In this document: piece by piece, positions 41,842 to 52,200 of the stretch
Position numbering within the stretch: position 1 is the first letter of the stretch
Layout of the letters: every line of letters starts with the position of its first letter
Assembly (NCBI GenBank): GCA_016192105.1
Contig: JACPUV010000022.1
Span: 62,001-126,000 of the forward strand
Direction of reading: 5' to 3'
Source of the DNA: Sphingobacteriales bacterium
Lineage (GTDB): Bacteria; Bacteroidota; Bacteroidia; Chitinophagales; Chitinophagaceae
DNA: 64,000 nucleotides
Notes under the pieces: model-generated
Told to the model about the DNA's origin: nothing
The model's database searches: none
The model's input: only the letters and a program-made list of their open reading frames with translations
Program-made: the position numbers and the translations under genes

Positions 41842-44085
41842 TCAGGAGGGTATATCTTCCATATCATACCGCTCCACGGATTCAATACCCGGGAGTTTCA
41901 GCAGGCTTTGCACCAATACATCCAGTTCCTCCTTGTCGTGCACATAGAGACGGATATTCCCTTTAAACAGTCCCTCATTGGCCTCAATGGTCAGGGCGGC
42001 GATATTGATCTTCAGTTCGCCGGAGATCAGGTTGGTGATTTTGTTGACCACGCCCACATCATCCATCCCGATAATCTTGATACCGGTCAGGAAAGAAATC
42101 TCTTTGTTCTTGGCCCATTTGGTTTTGACTACCCGGTGGCCGTAATTGGCCAGCAGTTTAGCCGCATTGGGGCAGTTGGTCCGGTGGATGGTCAGGCCCT
42201 TGCCCGTAGTGACAAATCCGAAAACATCATCCCCCGGGATGGGCTTGCAGCAATTGGCCAGGTTATACACGATCCGGTCGCTGCTTTCGCCAAAGATCAC
42301 GAGTTCGGCTTCTTTCTTCCCCGCGACAGGGTGGGGCAGAAATTCATGTTTCTCGGGATGGATCTTCACCGGTCGCGGCGCTTCGATCCGGTCACCGGTC
42401 ACTTTGAAATCCTTTAATTCCTTCAGGTCAATATTTTTTACCGCCACCTGGTAAAAGAGGTCCAGGTTGGAACCCAGTTTATACCATTGCACAACCTCGT
42501 CGAGATTGTGTTGCGACATGGCAGCTCCCATACCCTCCAGTTTTCGCTGCACCGCATATTTGCCTTCATCGGCTACTTTCCTTTTTTCTTCTTTCAGTGC
42601 ATCCCGGATCCGGCCCTTGGCTTTGGAAGTGACCACGAACCCAAGCCAGTCCTCCGATGCTTTTTGCTTATTACTGGTAATGATCTCCACCTGGTCACCG
42701 CTGTGCAGCTTATGACTGATCGGCACCAGTTTGTGATTGACCTTGGCCCCGATGGTCTTGACCCCGATAGCACTATGGATCGCAAAAGCAAAATCCAGTG
42801 CCGTAGAACCCACCGGCAGCATTTTTACATCCCCTTTCGGCGTATAGACATAAATCTCCTCCGCCAGGAAACTGGTCTTGAAATCCTGCAGGAAGTCGAT
42901 GCTGTCGGTTTCCTGGTTACTGATTACTTCCCGGATCTGCTGGAACCATTTATCAAAACGGCTTTCATCGGTAGTGCCCTCCTTGTATTTCCAGTGGGCA
43001 GCCAGTCCTTTTTCGGCAATCTCATTCATCCGTTTGGTGCGGATCTGGACTTCCACCCATTTCCCCTGCGGTCCCATCACGGTGGTATGCAGGGCTTCGT
43101 ACCCGTTCGCTTTGGGATTGCTCAGCCAGTCCCGCAGGCGCTCGGGGGAGGGATTGTATTCATCGGTGATCATGGAATATACTTTCCAGCAATCCTCTTT
43201 TTCTTTCTCAGGAGGTGAATCGAGAATGGCCCGGATGGCAAAGAGGTCATACACTTCTTCGAACTCCACGGCCTTTTTTTTCATTTTATTCCAGATGGAA
43301 TGAATGCTCTTGGGGCGGCCGAATATTTCCGCGTTCAGGCTGGCTTTTTCCAGTTTGTCCCTGATGGGCTTGATAAACTCATTGATGTATTTGGTCCGTT
43401 CTTTTTTGGTCTCGGCCAGTTTGCGGGCAATTTCCTTATAGGTTTCCGGCTCCATGTATTTCATGGCCAGATCTTCCATTTCCGTTTTGATGGTATAGAG
43501 TCCCATCCGGTGGGCCAGCGGGGCATAGATATAAACCGTCTCCGAAGAAATCTTGAGTTGTTTTTCCCTTTTCATGCTGTCGAGGGTGCGCATATTGTGC
43601 AGCCGGTCGGCCAGTTTGATCAGGATCACCCGGGGATCATCCGTAAGCGTCAGTAAGATCTTCTTGAAATTCTCCGCCTGCTGGGAGGCATTCACATCAA
43701 TTACGTTGGCGATCTTGGTCAGTCCGTCCACGATCCGGGTAATCTCTTCCCCGAATTCCCTTTTGACATCTTCCAGTGAAATATCCGTATCCTCCACCGT
43801 ATCGTGCAATAAGGAGCAGATGGTGGAGCGAACCCCCAGCCCGATTTCTTCGGCGCAGATCTTGGCCACAGCGATGGGATGCAGGATATAGGGCTCCCCG
43901 CTCTTGCGCCGCATGGTTTTATGGGCATCGGCGGCCATTTCAAAAGCAGTGCGGATCAGGGCTTTGTCGCCTGGTTTTAACTTGGCCTTGATTACTTTCA
44001 GCAGGGAACGGTATTCCCGCAGGATGAGTTTCTTCTCTTCCTCCTCGTTCAGGCTATATTTTGGCGACTGCGCAACGGTTTCCAT
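41842..44085 (-). CDS. rsh: Bifunctional (p)ppGpp synthetase/hydrolase
   Basis: A 747-residue RelA/SpoT homologue, the master of the stringent response. The hydrolase HD domain is intact (SLLHDTVEDTD, KLADRLHNMRTL). The synthetase domain has YEALHTTVMGPQGKWVEVQIRTKRM in part, seen from GYEALHTTV and WVEVQIRT. A TGS domain (about 390-450, VYTPKGDVKMLP) and a C-terminal ACT domain (about 670-745) follow. Both catalytic halves look functional, so it should make and break (p)ppGpp. It lies between two paralogous T9SS protein loci, and the gene's ends are free of obvious operon partners. Confidence 0.95.
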   Translation of the reverse strand: METVAQSPKYSLNEEEEKKLILREYRSLLKVIKAKLKPGDKALIRTAFEMAADAHKTMRRKSGEPYILHPIAVAKICAEEIGLGVRSTICSLLHDTVEDTDISLEDVKREFGEEITRIVDGLTKIANVIDVNASQQAENFKKILLTLTDDPRVILIKLADRLHNMRTLDSMKREKQLKISSETVYIYAPLAHRMGLYTIKTEMEDLAMKYMEPETYKEIARKLAETKKERTKYINEFIKPIRDKLEKASLNAEIFGRPKSIHSIWNKMKKKAVEFEEVYDLFAIRAILDSPPEKEKEDCWKVYSMITDEYNPSPERLRDWLSNPKANGYEALHTTVMGPQGKWVEVQIRTKRMNEIAEKGLAAHWKYKEGTTDESRFDKWFQQIREVISNQETDSIDFLQDFKTSFLAEEIYVYTPKGDVKMLPVGSTALDFAFAIHSAIGVKTIGAKVNHKLVPISHKLHSGDQVEIITSNKQKASEDWLGFVVTSKAKGRIRDALKEEKRKVADEGKYAVQRKLEGMGAAMSQHNLDEVVQWYKLGSNLDLFYQVAVKNIDLKELKDFKVTGDRIEAPRPVKIHPEKHEFLPHPVAGKKEAELVIFGESSDRIVYNLANCCKPIPGDDVFGFVTTGKGLTIHRTNCPNAAKLLANYGHRVVKTKWAKNKEISFLTGIKIIGMDDVGVVNKITNLISGELKINIAALTIEANEGLFKGNIRLYVHDKEELDVLVQSLLKLPGIESVERYDMEDIPS

Positions 44086-44172
44086 GGCCTACGAATTTAA
44101 TGAATATTGGGGAGAGTAGAACGCCATCGGGGAAGCTTTTGATTTCGGCTAAGTATTAGCAAGGAAAAAGTC

Positions 44173-44215
44173 AGGGAGGGGGTTTTTTTAATTTGAAAAA
44201 TCCCCCGGGTCCCTT
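44173..44215. other. Poly-purine/pyrimidine hairpin upstream of rsh
   Basis: GGGGGTTTTTTT and AAAAATCCCCC form a stem around AATTTG, about 90 bases before the rsh start. Could be part of the rsh leader or a backup terminator for the porP gene. Confidence 0.35.
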
Positions 44216-44310
44216 TTCCCGGTTATCCGTCAAACAGCAGCTCATTTGCCCTTCCTGTAAGGGCTGCGGTCATTCACCAGTGAGTTTTCAACTAATACCG
44301 GGCTCCACAT

Positions 44311-44352
44311 CAAACAAAACGGCCTGCTGTAAAACTTAAGCAGACCGTTTGT
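44311..44352 (-). terminator. Intrinsic terminator of the PorP/SprF gene
   Basis: AAACGGCCTGCT (44317-44328) pairs with AGCAGACCGTTT (44339-44350) with one mismatch; T-rich stretch follows on the minus strand. About 23 bases past the stop of the PorP/SprF gene. Confidence 0.75.
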
Positions 44353-44374
44353 ATTATCAGGACTTGTTCAATCC

Positions 44375-45271
44375 CTATTTCAGGAAATCATACCGCAGCA
44401 TGATCTCATGGGCATTGGCACCTTTATCATACACGCTCAGGGGTGAGCTGTAGATATCAAAGCAATAGCCAATATTAAATTTCTGCCGGATCCGTACACC
44501 GGCCGAGAGCATCCAGCTCTGGTGCGCCCGCATAGCCAGTCCCCACCAGAATACATTGTTATGATCCACCCGGGCGCCGGCCTGGAACTCTGCAGGGGCA
44601 TTGGGCAGAAAGATCAGTAAAAAGTTGGGAATGATCTTTGTGGTCCCGTCCACATTCCACTGGTAACTGCCGTGCAGGTAATAATGGCGGTACTGGCGGG
44701 CTTCTTCGCTGCGGGTGAGGTTACCGCTATACACATCCAGCTTAGACTGGATCAGCTGACTAACGGAAGCGCCTGCCTGTAATTTCTTACCGGTGTAGGC
44801 CACGCCCAGCCCGGCATCTCCTTTGAAGCGGTTCTCCGCCGCACCCATCACGGGGTCATTCCCCAGGGAAGCCTGCAGTTTGGCCTTGTCAATGGCGAAT
44901 TGCTGGAAACGGGCTTCCAGGCCCACCGAAAAAAGGGCGTCATTTTTCAGGGGAATATGATAGGCATAGGCCGTTTGCAGACCGGTGCGCCGGGTAGGCC
45001 CGGTCACATCATTAAAAATATAACCGCCTATACCGATCCTGGCCTGGGGCAGGTAGCCGGAGCCGAATAATACAGTAGTTTGCGGCCCCCCTTCAATCCC
45101 GTCCCACATAGACCGGTAAGAAGCGCCGATGCTCCCGTATTTCAGGGCGCCGGCAGTGGCAGGGTTGTGCAGGTTGCCCTGCTGTTCATACAGGGAAGCG
45201 GTCATCAGCTGCTGGGCGGATACTACGGCACCGGCAGCTATAAAACAGGAGAGCATTATGATTCGTTTCAT
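44375..45271 (-). CDS. PorP/SprF family T9SS membrane protein
   Basis: A 298-residue outer-membrane beta-barrel-like protein of the PorP/SprF family. The signal peptide (CFIAAGAVVSAQQ) and the typical start MTASLYEQQGNLHNPATAGA and IGASYRSMWDGI are seen. PorP/SprF proteins hold or export partner proteins with gliding-type C-terminal domains on the cell surface. The gene lies 18 bases after the 667-residue partner gene, the usual adhesin-plus-SprF pair. A terminator follows. Confidence 0.93.
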   Translation of the reverse strand: MKRIIMLSCFIAAGAVVSAQQLMTASLYEQQGNLHNPATAGALKYGSIGASYRSMWDGIEGGPQTTVLFGSGYLPQARIGIGGYIFNDVTGPTRRTGLQTAYAYHIPLKNDALFSVGLEARFQQFAIDKAKLQASLGNDPVMGAAENRFKGDAGLGVAYTGKKLQAGASVSQLIQSKLDVYSGNLTRSEEARQYRHYYLHGSYQWNVDGTTKIIPNFLLIFLPNAPAEFQAGARVDHNNVFWWGLAMRAHQSWMLSAGVRIRQKFNIGYCFDIYSSPLSVYDKGANAHEIMLRYDFLK

Positions 45272-45289
45272 ACAATTTCTTTTTACAGG

Positions 45290-47293
45290 TTAACGCAGAA
45301 TGGTCACATTTCCTTTCAGGTATTCGGTTTTGCCATTTAAGAGCGTATAGGTAATCACATAATAATACGTGCCGTCGGGCAGCGGTTTGCCTTCATAACT
45401 GCCGTCCCATGTATTCTTATAATCACCGGATTCAAATACTTTGGCACCATAGCGGTTAAAGACCTGGGCTTTGGCGCTGGACAGGCAGTTGCCATTGGTG
45501 ACCAGCCATTTTTCATTGATGCCATCCCCATTGGGCGTAAAGGCATTCATGGGTTTGATACAATAAGGGATCACGGTTATTTGGATATCATCCGTGGCCA
45601 CACAGCCCTGCGGCGTGGTTACCTGTAAGCTGTAAGTAGTGGTTCCTGCCGGGGTGGCTTTGGGGGACAGGATGGTCGCGGAGCTTAAACCCGTGGAGGG
45701 TGTCCACAGGTAATTTCCGGCCGAACCTGTTGCATGTATCTGGTAACTGTCACCGGCAACAATGATTGCATCTGCCCCGGCATTGGCCGTTGCACCGGGC
45801 ACTACGGTTACGGTAACGGTCCCTTGTTTGGTACAGGTACCCAGGGTCGCTGTAACGGTATATGTTGTGGTGATCTGCGGTGATAAAACCGGGTTCGCAA
45901 CAGCTGGATTGCTGACGCCGGCGGCAGGCGCCCAGGTATAGGATGTTGCGTTGCCCTGTACGGAAGGCGTAAACGATGCACCGAAACAAATCGTGCCCCC
46001 GTTTCCTGCAGATAGTGTAAGGTCATCGGTTACCAGGATCGTAGCCTGCTGGGTGGCCGACGCACAGGTAGAACCGGTATTCCGGACCTTCAGGTTATAG
46101 GTACCCGCTGCCAGGTTGTTAAATATATTGGAAGCCTGGTAAGTGGCCCCGTTATCAATACTGTATTCTTTCGTTGCAGGACCGCCGCCGGTTGCAGTCA
46201 GGGTGATACTGCCGTAGCCGGTACAGGAAGCATCCGTTTTTGTAAAGCTCAGTAAAGGAGCCTGGTCTTTTTTAACATAGACCGTATCTGAAAACACTAC
46301 ATCGGCAGCCGGGTTATTGCACTGTCCGTAAGTAACCCGGATCTCATAGGCGGTGCTGTCACCTGCCGGGCAAACATCCGGGAAACTGAGATCCAGTATT
46401 CCGGGAGATGCTGTGCTGGTATCCGCATTGGCCACTACGGTTCCGTTGACGAGCAACTGCGCGCTTTTTAAGCGGGAGGCCCCGCCACTGGGTGTAAAAC
46501 GCCAGCAGGAGTCCATCCCTGCGGTACCCCATTGGGTAGCATTCTTACCGGGAGCCGCCACGGCCGCCGTACGGGTCTGGTTCTGCATGCCCAGGATGGT
46601 CATCCCGTTATTCCAGCCGGTACAAAAGGGTTTATCTTTTATATAGACTTCTACAATGCCCGTGCTTTCATAGAGTACCATCATATGGGTGGCCATATTG
46701 CCCCCGCAACTGGATCCGAAATAAGGAACTTCATTATAGCTCACAATAAACCGTCTCCGGGGAGCCGTGCCCTCAATACGGTATTCAATCCTCTTATTGG
46801 AAGCAGGCTCATCAATATCTATATCATGGTAGGGACCGAAGATCATCGAAGGAGCATAGGTTGTTTTGGGAATCCCCCCGTTACTGGCGCTGATGGAATA
46901 CCCGCTGTTGGAACCGGCCCGGGAGGTATCGAAGGTTATAGCTGAATTGGTCCCGATCAGCAGGGTTGGGTAAGTGATCCCGTAAAAGCAAAAAGGAAAG
47001 GTAACCGGCACTTTTGAAGTCCATTGGTCATCATAGTAAGAGCCGCTGATCAGGGTCCGAACGTCAATACCGCCAGCCGTTACATAATCAAATGGGACAT
47101 AGGCCGGGTTGGTGACTACATAATCATCCGTTTGCCTGATATGCGGAACCTGTGCACTGATCGATGTGCAGGATGTACCGCAGGGCAGCTGGATCAACCG
47201 GTTGGGAATCGTGAAGGTAGTGGCGGGATTCTGGCCAGATGCAAAAAGGCCAGCCATAAACCCCATTAGGAGTAAATACGACTTTCTCATCAA
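45290..47293 (-). CDS. T9SS-exported protein with gliding-type C-terminal domain
   Basis: A 667-residue exported protein. A signal peptide (LLLMGFMAGLFASGQ-N) is followed by a nidogen-like region (about 70-280) that parallels the 1002-residue protein (GPYHDIDIDEP against GPFHDLDPGVF; both have LYESTGI and FxPSGGAS), one SprB-like repeat (about 350-430), two PKD-like domains, and a C-terminal gliding-motility domain (NAFTPNGDGINEKW, VFNRYGAKVFE, TWDGSYEGK). It is secreted by the T9SS and probably anchored through the adjacent PorP/SprF protein. A TTTA-N19-TAGGTTTG promoter-like pair lies upstream. Confidence 0.9.
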   Translation of the reverse strand: MMRKSYLLLMGFMAGLFASGQNPATTFTIPNRLIQLPCGTSCTSISAQVPHIRQTDDYVVTNPAYVPFDYVTAGGIDVRTLISGSYYDDQWTSKVPVTFPFCFYGITYPTLLIGTNSAITFDTSRAGSNSGYSISASNGGIPKTTYAPSMIFGPYHDIDIDEPASNKRIEYRIEGTAPRRRFIVSYNEVPYFGSSCGGNMATHMMVLYESTGIVEVYIKDKPFCTGWNNGMTILGMQNQTRTAAVAAPGKNATQWGTAGMDSCWRFTPSGGASRLKSAQLLVNGTVVANADTSTASPGILDLSFPDVCPAGDSTAYEIRVTYGQCNNPAADVVFSDTVYVKKDQAPLLSFTKTDASCTGYGSITLTATGGGPATKEYSIDNGATYQASNIFNNLAAGTYNLKVRNTGSTCASATQQATILVTDDLTLSAGNGGTICFGASFTPSVQGNATSYTWAPAAGVSNPAVANPVLSPQITTTYTVTATLGTCTKQGTVTVTVVPGATANAGADAIIVAGDSYQIHATGSAGNYLWTPSTGLSSATILSPKATPAGTTTYSLQVTTPQGCVATDDIQITVIPYCIKPMNAFTPNGDGINEKWLVTNGNCLSSAKAQVFNRYGAKVFESGDYKNTWDGSYEGKPLPDGTYYYVITYTLLNGKTEYLKGNVTILR

Positions 47294-47418
47294 TAGTTAG
47301 TTTGGTTGCAGTAAATGGTTAGGTGCGGGTCAGCGCACCGGCAATTCCAGGATTCAAATTTTATGGGAAGACAGAGCCTTCAGCAGATTTTCAATGGATA
47401 CAGACCCGGCCAGTTAAC

Positions 47419-47449
47419 CAAACCTACAAATATTTTAAACTTCTTTAAA
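47419..47449 (-). promoter_or_regulatory. Predicted promoter of the T9SS protein/PorP operon
   Basis: On the minus strand TTTA, 19 bases, then TAGGTTTG (47426-47419), one mismatch from the TTTG box. Leader to the ATG at 47293 about 120 bases. Confidence 0.45.
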
Positions 47450-47523
47450 ATGTATTTAAAGTTTTTTCTCCAACTTGATCCAAATTAAGCCATCCGGCGC
47501 TCCCCCCATTAGTCAAAATGCCC

Positions 47524-47531
47524 TACCTTTG
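47524..47531 (+). promoter_or_regulatory. -7 box upstream of tRNA-Leu
   Basis: A perfect TACCTTTG, 68 bases before the mature tRNA-Leu. Likely drives the tRNA and possibly tig. Confidence 0.45.
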
Positions 47532-47599
47532 CTGCCCGTTTGGAAAAGGTCTTGCGGGGACTATCGGCTAAAACAAAAAGACCGTTCCAGGCAGAGAAC

Positions 47600-47684
47600 C
47601 CGGATGTGGTGAAATTGGTAGACACGTCAGACTTAGGATCTGATGCCGTAAGGTGTGGGGGTTCGAGTCCCTCCATCCGGACCA
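47600..47684 (+). tRNA. tRNA-Leu (anticodon UAG)
   Basis: An 85-base tRNA with encoded CCA. The acceptor stem CCGGATG (47600-47606) pairs with CATCCGG (47674-47680). The anticodon stem TCAGA/TCTGA encloses the loop CTTAGGA with anticodon TAG at 47634-47636, so it reads CUN leucine codons. A long variable arm (TGCCGTAAGGTGT) and a T loop GTTCGAGTCC fit class II tRNA-Leu. It lies 80 bases before the trigger factor gene. Confidence 0.95.
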
Positions 47685-47697
47685 GGAAATGCCGGAA

Positions 47698-47733
47698 GGC
47701 TGACAGGCAGGCTGCTTAAGCTAACCTGTCAGC
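47698..47733 (+). other. Hairpin between tRNA-Leu and tig
   Basis: GCTGACAGG and CCTGTCAGC form a 9-base-pair stem with a 17-base loop 13 bases past the tRNA CCA. No T run follows. It could be the tRNA 3' processing signal or an attenuator for tig. Confidence 0.5.
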
Positions 47734-47764
47734 ATTTCACTGATAAACTTATCAACTACACACA

Positions 47765-49141
47765 ATGGCTACCGTAAGCAAAGAAAACATCGGCCTGCTG
47801 CACGAAAAGCTGACCGTTAAACTGGAAAAGACCGATTATCTCCCCACGTTTGAAAAAGCGCTGAAAGAGTATGGGAAAAAAGCAAACATTCCCGGGTTCC
47901 GGAAAGGGATGGTACCGGCCGGCCTTATCAAAAAAATGTATGGTCCCTCCTTATTCACGGATGAGGTACTGAAATCAGTGGATCGCGAACTGATCAGTTA
48001 CCTGCAAAATGAAAAGCTGGACATTTTCGCACAGCCCCTGCCGCTGGAGTCTGATTTCCACCAGCTGGATGTAAACAATCCCGCTGATTATACTTTTCAT
48101 TTCGAAATAGGCATGAAACCGGCATTCGGGTTGCCGGACCTGGGCAAGGTTCCTACCACCCGCTATGTGGTAACGGTGACCGATGAAATGGTGGACAGTG
48201 AGATCACCCGTTTACAGAACCGTTACGGCAATATGAAAGATGAAGAAGCGGTAAGTGCTGAAGAAAATGTACTGAACCTGCTGTTTACCGAAACTGATGC
48301 TGCCGGAACGGAGGTGGAGGGTGGTATTAAAAAAGACAATTCCATCCTTGTCAAATATTTTACTGAAGATTTCCGCAAAATATGGACAGGTAAGAAGACC
48401 GGGGATTCAACGATCACAACGCTGAAAAACGCATTTGACGAAAAAGAAAGGGAATGGATCATTGGCGACCTCGGGCTGGATAAATCAGCTGCCGCCGCTG
48501 CTGACAAAACCTTCAAAATAGAAATTACCAAAGTAGGCCTGCTGGAAAAAAGAGAACTGAATGAAGAATTCTTCACGCAGCTCTACCCCGGCCAGGAAGT
48601 AAAAACAGAAGCAGATTTCCGGCAGAAGATCCGGGAAGAAATACAGGCTTACTGGAGCGGCCAGGCCATGAACCAGATCCACGACCAGGTTTTTCACCAG
48701 TTGGTGGACCATACCCCTATTGATTTCCCCGAAGCTTTCCTGAAAAAATGGGTAAAGACTCAGGGCGAAACATCCAAATCCGATGAAGAAGTGGAAGCCG
48801 AATTCCCCAAATTCATCAGTCAGTTAAAATGGACCCTCATTTCCGACAAGATCGTACAGGATCATGCGATCCAGGTAAACCCGGATGAGATCCGTGCTTT
48901 TGCCAAACAGCAATTATTCGGCTATATGGGCGGCGCCAACCTCAGTGATGACCAGCCCTGGGTTGCGGATTACGTGGAGAAAATGATGAAGGACCGGAAA
49001 TATGTGGAAGACGCTTACAACCGCCTGCAGACCCAGAAGATCTTTGAATGGGCGGCCACCCAGGTTAAGCCCGCTGACAAAGACATCAGTGCCGATGATT
49101 TTGCCAAATTGGTGGAAGAACACCAGCACCATCATCATTAA
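47765..49141 (+). CDS. tig: Trigger factor
   Basis: A 458-residue ribosome-associated chaperone. The ribosome-binding stretch GFRKGMVPAGLIKKMYG (about 41-57) is the family signature for binding L23. A divergent FKBP-type middle (about 150-245) and the helical C-terminal arm (about 265-440) follow. The protein ends in a natural histidine-rich tail (EEHQHHHH). It begins downstream of tRNA-Leu and ends at a perfect 16-base-pair terminator. In many bacteria tig is followed by clpP and clpX; here a large T9SS gene on the other strand lies between. Confidence 0.93.
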   Translation: MATVSKENIGLLHEKLTVKLEKTDYLPTFEKALKEYGKKANIPGFRKGMVPAGLIKKMYGPSLFTDEVLKSVDRELISYLQNEKLDIFAQPLPLESDFHQLDVNNPADYTFHFEIGMKPAFGLPDLGKVPTTRYVVTVTDEMVDSEITRLQNRYGNMKDEEAVSAEENVLNLLFTETDAAGTEVEGGIKKDNSILVKYFTEDFRKIWTGKKTGDSTITTLKNAFDEKEREWIIGDLGLDKSAAAAADKTFKIEITKVGLLEKRELNEEFFTQLYPGQEVKTEADFRQKIREEIQAYWSGQAMNQIHDQVFHQLVDHTPIDFPEAFLKKWVKTQGETSKSDEEVEAEFPKFISQLKWTLISDKIVQDHAIQVNPDEIRAFAKQQLFGYMGGANLSDDQPWVADYVEKMMKDRKYVEDAYNRLQTQKIFEWAATQVKPADKDISADDFAKLVEEHQHHHH

Positions 49142-49185
49142 TGAACCGACAGCAGACTTTCCTGCATCCAATTATTGCATCTAAT

Positions 49186-49226
49186 ACACGAGGGGCCTAT
49201 ATGAACAATATAGGCCCCTCGTGTTT
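49186..49226. terminator. Strong terminator after tig
   Basis: A perfect 16-base stem (ACACGAGGGGCCTATA and its complement, 49186-49201 and 49209-49224) with a 7-base loop, followed by TTT. It separates tig from the convergent giant T9SS gene and could serve both. Confidence 0.9.
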
Positions 49227-49248
49227 GCAGCCCGGAGGCTGTTTTGTT

Positions 49249-52200
49249 TTATAGTTTAATCAGTTTGGTACTATACAGTTTCAGGTTCCCGGCCAATACT
49301 TCCACCAGGTAGCTGCCACGGGCCAGCCGGTCGAGTTGCCGGGTTAACCGGATCGTATTAATGCCGGTATAGCCCGGTTGTTTTTTCAGGAGCAACAACA
49401 CACCCTGTGAATTATATATCCTCAGTTCCAGGCTGGCATTCGCGGCCAGTTCCACCTGCAGGTTCAGCTGGTTTTCGAAGGGATTGGGCCAGCTATATAC
49501 TTGTTTGCCCGGGTTGGGGCGGAGGGCCACGATATTGGAGTACCGGAAGTCCCCGTCGTTATCCATTGCTTTAACCCGGTAATAAACCACCGGTCTGCAA
49601 GCTGCCGCCCCGAGTTCATCCAGGGCTGAATAGTTTCCATTTGTACCGTTGGTACCGGTAGCCGGTACTTCTGCACAAGCCGCGAAACTGATACCATCTG
49701 TACTTCTCTCCACGATAAACCGGCTGCATTGCTGCTCATTTTCGGTTGTCCATTTCAGTTGTACCAGGGTGTTGTCCAAAACGGCACTCAGTTCAATCGC
49801 ACTCAGCGGAAGCGGGTAGAGGATGGCAATTCCACCGAATAAGGCCGGTTTGGTATCCAGGCCATCATTGTTGGCAATGCCATCTCCCTCCGGGTCGGAA
49901 GGATTATCGATCATCCCGTCATTGTCGCCATCCATCGAACTGCGGTAGCCGGAATCAATATCATCAGAAACCCCGTTACTGGTCAGGTCAATATAATTGG
50001 GCGTACCATCCGTATCCGTATCGGCCACAGCCGGATCGGCGGCATCCCCGAATTTTGCCGGAGCCCCGTCAGCACTGTCCATAATGCCATCACCGTCTGT
50101 ATCTGCGCCATCGATTACCCCGTCATTGTCCACATCACTCAGGCCGGGTGTTCCGCTTTCCTGCAGATCTCCTATTGCATCGTTATCGCTGTCAAGATCG
50201 CGGAAATCAGGCACGCTGTCGCCATCGGTATCCCGCGGGAACAGGTCTGCCGCATCACCAAACGATGCATCATTTCCGTCCGCACTGTCCATTATTCCGT
50301 CATAATCCGCATCCGGTCCGTCCACCACCCCGTCACTGTTGGTATCCGCTATGGCAGCATGCCCGCTTTCTTTGATATCATTGATCCCATCATTGTCACT
50401 GTCCAGGTCGAGAAAATCCTTATGGGTATCCCCATCCGTATCCCTTACCGTATAATTATTGGTGGCGGTACCATCATCCGATGTTTCAATCGCATCCGCC
50501 ATCCCGTTGCTGCCTTTGGCCACGGACCCGTCAATCACCCCGTTGTTGTCTGCATCCATCGCCGCGATATTCGCCGCGGAGATACCGGATTCATTGAGAT
50601 CATTGATCCCGTCGTTATCACTGTCGAGGTCCCTGTAATTGGGCACCCCGTCCCCGTCAAAATCATCGTTGTTAAAATCACCGTCCCCGTTGGCATCTTC
50701 CACCGCATCCGCAATACCGTCGTTATCACTGTCTGCATCACAGGCATTGCTGACCCCATCGCCGTCCCTGTCCAGTACGGAGGACTTGCTGTTAACAACG
50801 GAACAGCCGTCGCAGGCATCCGGGAGGCCATCCGAATCGGTATCGATCGCGTCATTACCGGCCCCGCATACTTCCACACAATCGGCCACGCCATCATTGT
50901 CGTCATCCCGGATCACATAAGCGTTATAAATCCGGAAAGTGCCGCCAAGCGTTGCATTTATAAGACCGTCATCGAAAACGATCTGAACCTCATCAAAGGC
51001 CACGGTTGATTTAATGCCAATAAAGGTTTTCCCGGATGAAGGGTTCAGCAGGCCCAGGTCCAGCAAGCCGGCCCCTGAAGCGCTTTGCACCGGGGTACCG
51101 TTATCATCCCTGTACAGGTTGATGGTGATCGCATCCAGGATACCCAGGTCCAGCAGGGTGGCTTCCCTGGCAATCACGAAACCGGCAAAGGTGTTGGCCG
51201 GTAAGTCAACCCCGTCGTTTTTAACAGCGATCCGCCCGCCGCATCCCACACTCAGCAGCGCAGGAGTGTAACTGGCATAGTTAGCCAGGTTCGCATCCAC
51301 CACGTTGGCCGTTCCGCTAAGCGACTGACCGATACAAAGACCGCCAAAGGTTCCCGTACGGGAAGCCTGGAGGGAACCGGTATAAGGCGAAGCCTGGCCG
51401 GCAACCAGGGCCATACTGCAATCCGTGCAGGCCGGAGCGCTTTCAAACGCGTAATATATTTTAATGGCGTTTACATTTATACCAAGTGTGTTATCGGTAA
51501 GCAGCCGGATTTCATTAAAGGCTTTTGTCGTGGTAATGGATACTTCCTGCCTTTCCGTCCCCGCAGTGGACAGGGCGGATACATTCACGCCCGCCCCACC
51601 GGTGCCCAGCACGACAGTTTCCTGCAGTTCGCCATGAAGATAGGTGGCGATGGATAAGGAGTTCAGCACATCCGCTGTCAGCAAGGAGGGAGTGTACCCG
51701 ATCATGAAACCGGCTTTGTTACCGGCAGGATAGACCAGTTGCTCATCCATCACAGCAGCATAGACTGGTTCACTGAGCAAAGGAGTACCGACGGGAACAG
51801 TAAATGTTCCGTATGTCGTTTTATTGCCATCGGTTATATTCGCCGGATTCGTCAGCGTCACCAGCGCATTGACCAGGCCGCCGTTAAAATTCACGACCCC
51901 GCCGATTTGCTTATAACAATAGGAATCGGTAAAACTGGTACCGCAATCGGGCGCGAAAGCCATGGCGTAGTAGATCCGGTAATCCTGGGTAACTGCGACG
52001 ACCGCGTCAAAAATAAAGCGCACTTCGTCAAAATCCGCTGTTGTTTTAAAACTCAGGTAGGCTTTGCCGGTTCCCCCGCTCAATAAGGTAACGCGGATAT
52101 TCGCCAGGCCTGTTTTAAATTCCTGGCGGACGCCATTGTTCCAGGTTTCCAACCGGAACGAATTCAGCACATCGGCGGAAAGGGCCTCGCTGCCCAGGTC

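Noticed and set aside
47700..47735. Hairpin after tRNA-Leu as an intrinsic terminator
   Set aside because: The stem is good but no T run follows; kept only as an unclassified hairpin.
49860..50900. DNA-level repeats in the giant gene
   Set aside because: The periodicity follows the Asp-rich calcium-binding repeats of the protein, so it is protein-coding repetition and not a separate DNA element.
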